Origin: Nitratireductor aquimarinus
Lineage (GTDB): Bacteria > Pseudomonadota > Alphaproteobacteria > Rhizobiales > Rhizobiaceae
Reading direction: 5' to 3'
Length of the DNA stretch: 64,000 nt
NCBI RefSeq assembly: GCF_017255295.1
Contig: NZ_JAFKDE010000010.1
Coordinates: 62,001-126,000 of the forward strand
The stretch's first letter is position 1, and every line of letters starts with the position of its first letter. Both the position numbers and the translations under genes were made by a program. Below the pieces are notes generated by a model. That model searched no databases and was not told the origin of the DNA. It worked only from the letters and a program-made list of their open reading frames with translations. Shown here in pieces: positions 61,838 to 64,000 of this stretch.

Positions 61838-62773
61838 ATGAGCTGGAACCCCGCACTCGAACCCGGTTGTCCGGATGACATTGAAGCCGAATCCATCGAG
61901 ACGCTGATCATTCCGCGCGCCCGTGACATTGGCGGGTTCGAGGTGCGCCGCGCGCTGCCGGCGCCACGCCGCCAGATGGTTGGTCCGTTCATCTTCTTCG
62001 ATCAGGCGGGGCCGGCCGAGTTTCTGACCGGGCAGGGGATTGATGTCAGGCCGCATCCGCATATCGGCCTGGGGACGGTCACCTATCTCTTCCGCGGCGA
62101 TTTTCATCACCGGGACAGTATCGGCTCGGACCAGGTCATTCATCCGGGCGCGCTCAACTGGATGGTTGCCGGGCGTGGCGTCTCGCATTCGGAGCGCACC
62201 AGCGAGGCAGCCCGCAAGGGGCCGCACAGCCTGTTTGGCATCCAGACCTGGGTGGCGCTGCCCAAAGCGATGGAAGACGCTGCCCCGGCATTCGAGCATC
62301 ATGAGAAGGAGACGCTGCCGGAGATCGTCGATGACGGCATCGCGCTGCGTCTGATTCTGGGACGGGCTTATGGCGAGACTGCGCCGGCGACGGTGTATTC
62401 GGACATGTTCTATGCGGATGTGATGCTGGAGCCGGGTGCGCGTTTCCCTTTGCCGGACGATCATGAGGACAGGGGTATCTATGTGACGGACGGGGCGATC
62501 TCCGTTGCGGGCCAGGTTTTCGGGGCCGGGCGGATGATGGTGTTTCGTCCGGGCGATTCGATCACCGTGGCGGCGGGAAGCGAAGGGGCACGGATGATGC
62601 TTCTCGGCGGTGCAACGATGAACGGCCCGCGCTATATCTGGTGGAACTTCGTCGCCTCTTCGAAAGACAGGATCGAAGCGGCGAAAGAAGACTGGAAGCG
62701 TGCGCGCTGGGGTGCGGGACTGTTCGATTTGCCCACGGGAGACGATCAGGAGTTCATTCCGCTGCCCGGGTGA
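61838..62773 (+). CDS. Pirin family protein
   Basis: 311 residues, bicupin. Pirin metal site: VRPHPHIGLGTVTYLFRG and MVAGRGVSHSERT supply the histidines and glutamate. C-terminal cupin ends with MLLGGATMNGPRYIWWNFV. Bacterial pirins have been assigned quercetin dioxygenase or regulatory roles; the role here is unknown. GGAGG lies ahead of the ATG at 61838. Monocistronic. Confidence 0.92.
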   Translation: MSWNPALEPGCPDDIEAESIETLIIPRARDIGGFEVRRALPAPRRQMVGPFIFFDQAGPAEFLTGQGIDVRPHPHIGLGTVTYLFRGDFHHRDSIGSDQVIHPGALNWMVAGRGVSHSERTSEAARKGPHSLFGIQTWVALPKAMEDAAPAFEHHEKETLPEIVDDGIALRLILGRAYGETAPATVYSDMFYADVMLEPGARFPLPDDHEDRGIYVTDGAISVAGQVFGAGRMMVFRPGDSITVAAGSEGARMMLLGGATMNGPRYIWWNFVASSKDRIEAAKEDWKRARWGAGLFDLPTGDDQEFIPLPG

Positions 62774-62974
62774 AGGGGTATCCGGCCTTTGACACAATTG
62801 GCGCCGGGAATTCGGGGGCGCCGGGGCGCTATCAACCGCCAATATGCCGCAGCGGGGCGGAGTAATTGACAGGGGCGGCGGCAGCCGCTAGCAAACCCGT
62901 GAAATCGTTGTTTTCGCCGCGTTGGGAACACAGTCCCGAGGGCGGCGCGAAAACAGGCATCGGGAACCAGACGC

Positions 62975-63649
62975 ATGACAATCGATTTTTCCCAGCAGCG
63001 CGCCAATATGGTTGAGGGACAGTTGCGCACGTCGGACGTGACGGCGAGCGCTCTTCTGGACGCCATGGGTGACATTCCGCGCGAGGCGTTCGTGCCCGGC
63101 CGCAAGCAGGCTCTCGCCTATCTTGACGAGGATCTTGAGATCGCGCCGGCAACGGATGAGAGCGCGGCGCGCTATCTCATGGAACCGGCAGCGTTTGGCA
63201 AGCTGGTGCAGCTCGCCGACGTGCGCTCCAGCGACGTGGTGCTCAATGTGGGCGCGGGCTCGGGCTATTCGGCTGCGGTTCTGTCGCGTCTTGCAAGCTT
63301 TGTGGTTGCGCTGGAGAGCGATGAGGATCTGGCCGCCAAGGCAACGGATGCGCTCAGCGAACTCGGTTGCGTGAATGTTGCCGTGGTCAGCGGACCTCTG
63401 CAGGGCGGCTATGCCGACGATGCGCCTTATGACGTGATCTTCATCGGCGGCGCGGTGGATTCTGTGCCGCAGACGCTGATCGATCAGCTGCGCGACGGCG
63501 GGCGACTCGTCGCCGTGATCGGTGAAGGCAACGCTGCGCAGGCGCTGCTTTATGTTAAGGATGACGGCATTGTTTCGAGCCGCGTTGCATTCAATCTTGC
63601 CGTGAAGCCGCTTCCCGGCTTCCAGAATGCACCGGAATTTGTCTTTTGA
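62975..63649 (+). CDS. Protein-L-isoaspartate O-methyltransferase-like protein
   Basis: 224-residue SAM-dependent methyltransferase of the PIMT family: SAM loop VVLNVGAGSGYSAAVLS, post-I acidic VVALESDEDLAA, motif II YDVIFIGGAVDSVP, motif III LRDGGRLVAVIGEG. In true PIMT enzymes the isoaspartyl substrate is held by a TISQP-type motif; here that place reads SAARYLMEP, so repair of isoaspartate is doubtful. It lies just upstream of tolC, a conserved pairing in rhizobia. The start at 62975 lacks a strong RBS. Confidence 0.85.
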   Translation: MTIDFSQQRANMVEGQLRTSDVTASALLDAMGDIPREAFVPGRKQALAYLDEDLEIAPATDESAARYLMEPAAFGKLVQLADVRSSDVVLNVGAGSGYSAAVLSRLASFVVALESDEDLAAKATDALSELGCVNVAVVSGPLQGGYADDAPYDVIFIGGAVDSVPQTLIDQLRDGGRLVAVIGEGNAAQALLYVKDDGIVSSRVAFNLAVKPLPGFQNAPEFVF

Positions 63650-63679
63650 TCAGTGACTTGTTGCTTTCCTGCAACGGAA

Positions 63680-63712
63680 TTGATCAAGAGTTTGATGTAA
63701 TGTCTATATAAA
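63680..63712 (+). promoter_or_regulatory. Possible promoter of tolC
   Basis: TTGATC (63680-63685) and TATATA (63705-63710) with 19 bp between, in an AT-rich gap. It would give a 140-base leader. Confidence 0.3.
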
Positions 63713-63854
63713 GAGCGCCTGGATTTGGGGGTGGGGGACAGGCTAACCGTTTGATCTCCCGGGCGTGGACGCCGGTCGAAAGGCCGGAATTGATATTAGA
63801 GGTGGTGGTGTCGATTCGGCGCGGCTGCCGAAAACAGTCCGAGGTTGGCAGATC

Positions 63855-64000
63855 GTGTCCTTTTACCGTCGTTTCCTGATCCCTCTGGTGGCATCGTCCG
63901 CGCTTATTGCCGCGCCGGCCATTGCTTCCGCCGAAACCATTCTCGGCGCTCTGGCGAAAGCCTATCAGAACAACTCCACCCTGAACTCGGAACGCGCCGG
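63855..64000 (+). CDS. tolC: TolC-family outer membrane efflux protein, N-terminal fragment
   Basis: The first 48 codons, cut by the window edge. GTG start with GAGG upstream, signal peptide (FYRRFLIPLVASSALIAAPA, cut near IASAE), then the opening of the TolC repeat, ILGALAKAYQNNSTLNSERA. TolC forms the outer-membrane channel of type I secretion and drug efflux. The gene order pcm-like then tolC supports the call. Confidence 0.85.
   Translation, partial: MSFYRRFLIPLVASSALIAAPAIASAETILGALAKAYQNNSTLNSERA

Noticed and set aside
1-64000. CRISPR arrays, prophages, IS elements, secondary-metabolite clusters
   Set aside because: No regularly spaced direct repeats, transposases, phage structural genes or modular synthases were seen in any frame.

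Overview
The window is 64 kb of ordinary-looking, GC-rich chromosome from an alphaproteobacterium, most likely of the order Hyphomicrobiales (Rhizobiales), family Phyllobacteriaceae or a close relative (Mesorhizobium/Nitratireductor type). This rests on the pcm-like gene directly upstream of tolC at the right end, a B12-dependent class II ribonucleotide reductase, BluB, rhizobial-type intergenic palindromic repeats and the general protein character. The genus is a guess. There are 60 protein genes (two cut by the window edges), three tRNA genes (Leu-TAA, Asn-GTT, Cys-GCA), several clear intrinsic terminators, and no prophage, integrase, IS element or CRISPR array.

Layout. 1-8000: end of an MttB-family corrinoid methyltransferase gene, a YbaY/META protein, an aldo-keto reductase, an L,D-transpeptidase lipoprotein, a YbaK deacylase, a diguanylate cyclase and a GH25 lysozyme. 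8010-14866: a compact envelope redox island. A dsbD - tlpA-like - dsbA-like operon on the minus strand diverges from an operon of Tat-lipoprotein L,D-transpeptidase - QseB/PmrA-type regulator - QseC-type kinase - second dsbA-like gene. 15-18 kb: a methyltransferase and a divergent FAD monooxygenase/LysR pair. 18.3-25.9 kb: nrdJ with an NrdR-box promoter and a long structured leader, a PiT phosphate transporter, a Nudix hydrolase and bluB. 25.9-38.6 kb: gpt, a universal stress protein, a CinA-like protein, tRNA-Leu, a GNAT protein, an hdhA-like dehydrogenase, recQ, a LysR/DMT pair, a small two-helix membrane protein, a TetR regulator, adenine deaminase and a lipoprotein hydrolase. 38.7-50 kb: trkH, ilvA, DUF1697, a RhlE-type helicase, an MFS transporter, an SDR, the cysK-alaX-sseA operon, an OmpA-like protein and DUF1203. 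50-64 kb: ald with a divergent Lrp/AsnC regulator, 5-formyl-THF cyclo-ligase, a CpdB-like nucleotidase, a Dabb protein, photolyase, a ribbon-helix-helix protein, a CYTH-CHAD protein, tRNA-Asn, tRNA-Cys, an exported amidohydrolase, pirin, a pcm-like gene and the start of tolC.

How it fits together. The best candidate for an undescribed system is the 8-15 kb island. Its seven genes share one divergent promoter region that carries CTTAAG-N5-CTTAAG, the layout of a PmrA/QseB-type response-regulator site, and such a regulator is encoded in the cluster. DsbD supplies periplasmic reducing power, and the L,D-transpeptidase has a single catalytic cysteine plus its lipidated one. This suggests a two-component system that co-controls peptidoglycan cross-linking and protection or repair of periplasmic thiols. 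The second strong regulatory signal is upstream of nrdJ: two NrdR-like boxes exactly 31 bp apart, one of them covering a TATAAT. Three corrinoid-linked genes (mttB family, nrdJ, bluB) lie in the window.

Most convergent gene ends carry palindromes: intrinsic terminators, members of an interspersed repeat family, or, at 55.24 kb, one perfect palindrome that contains both stop codons.
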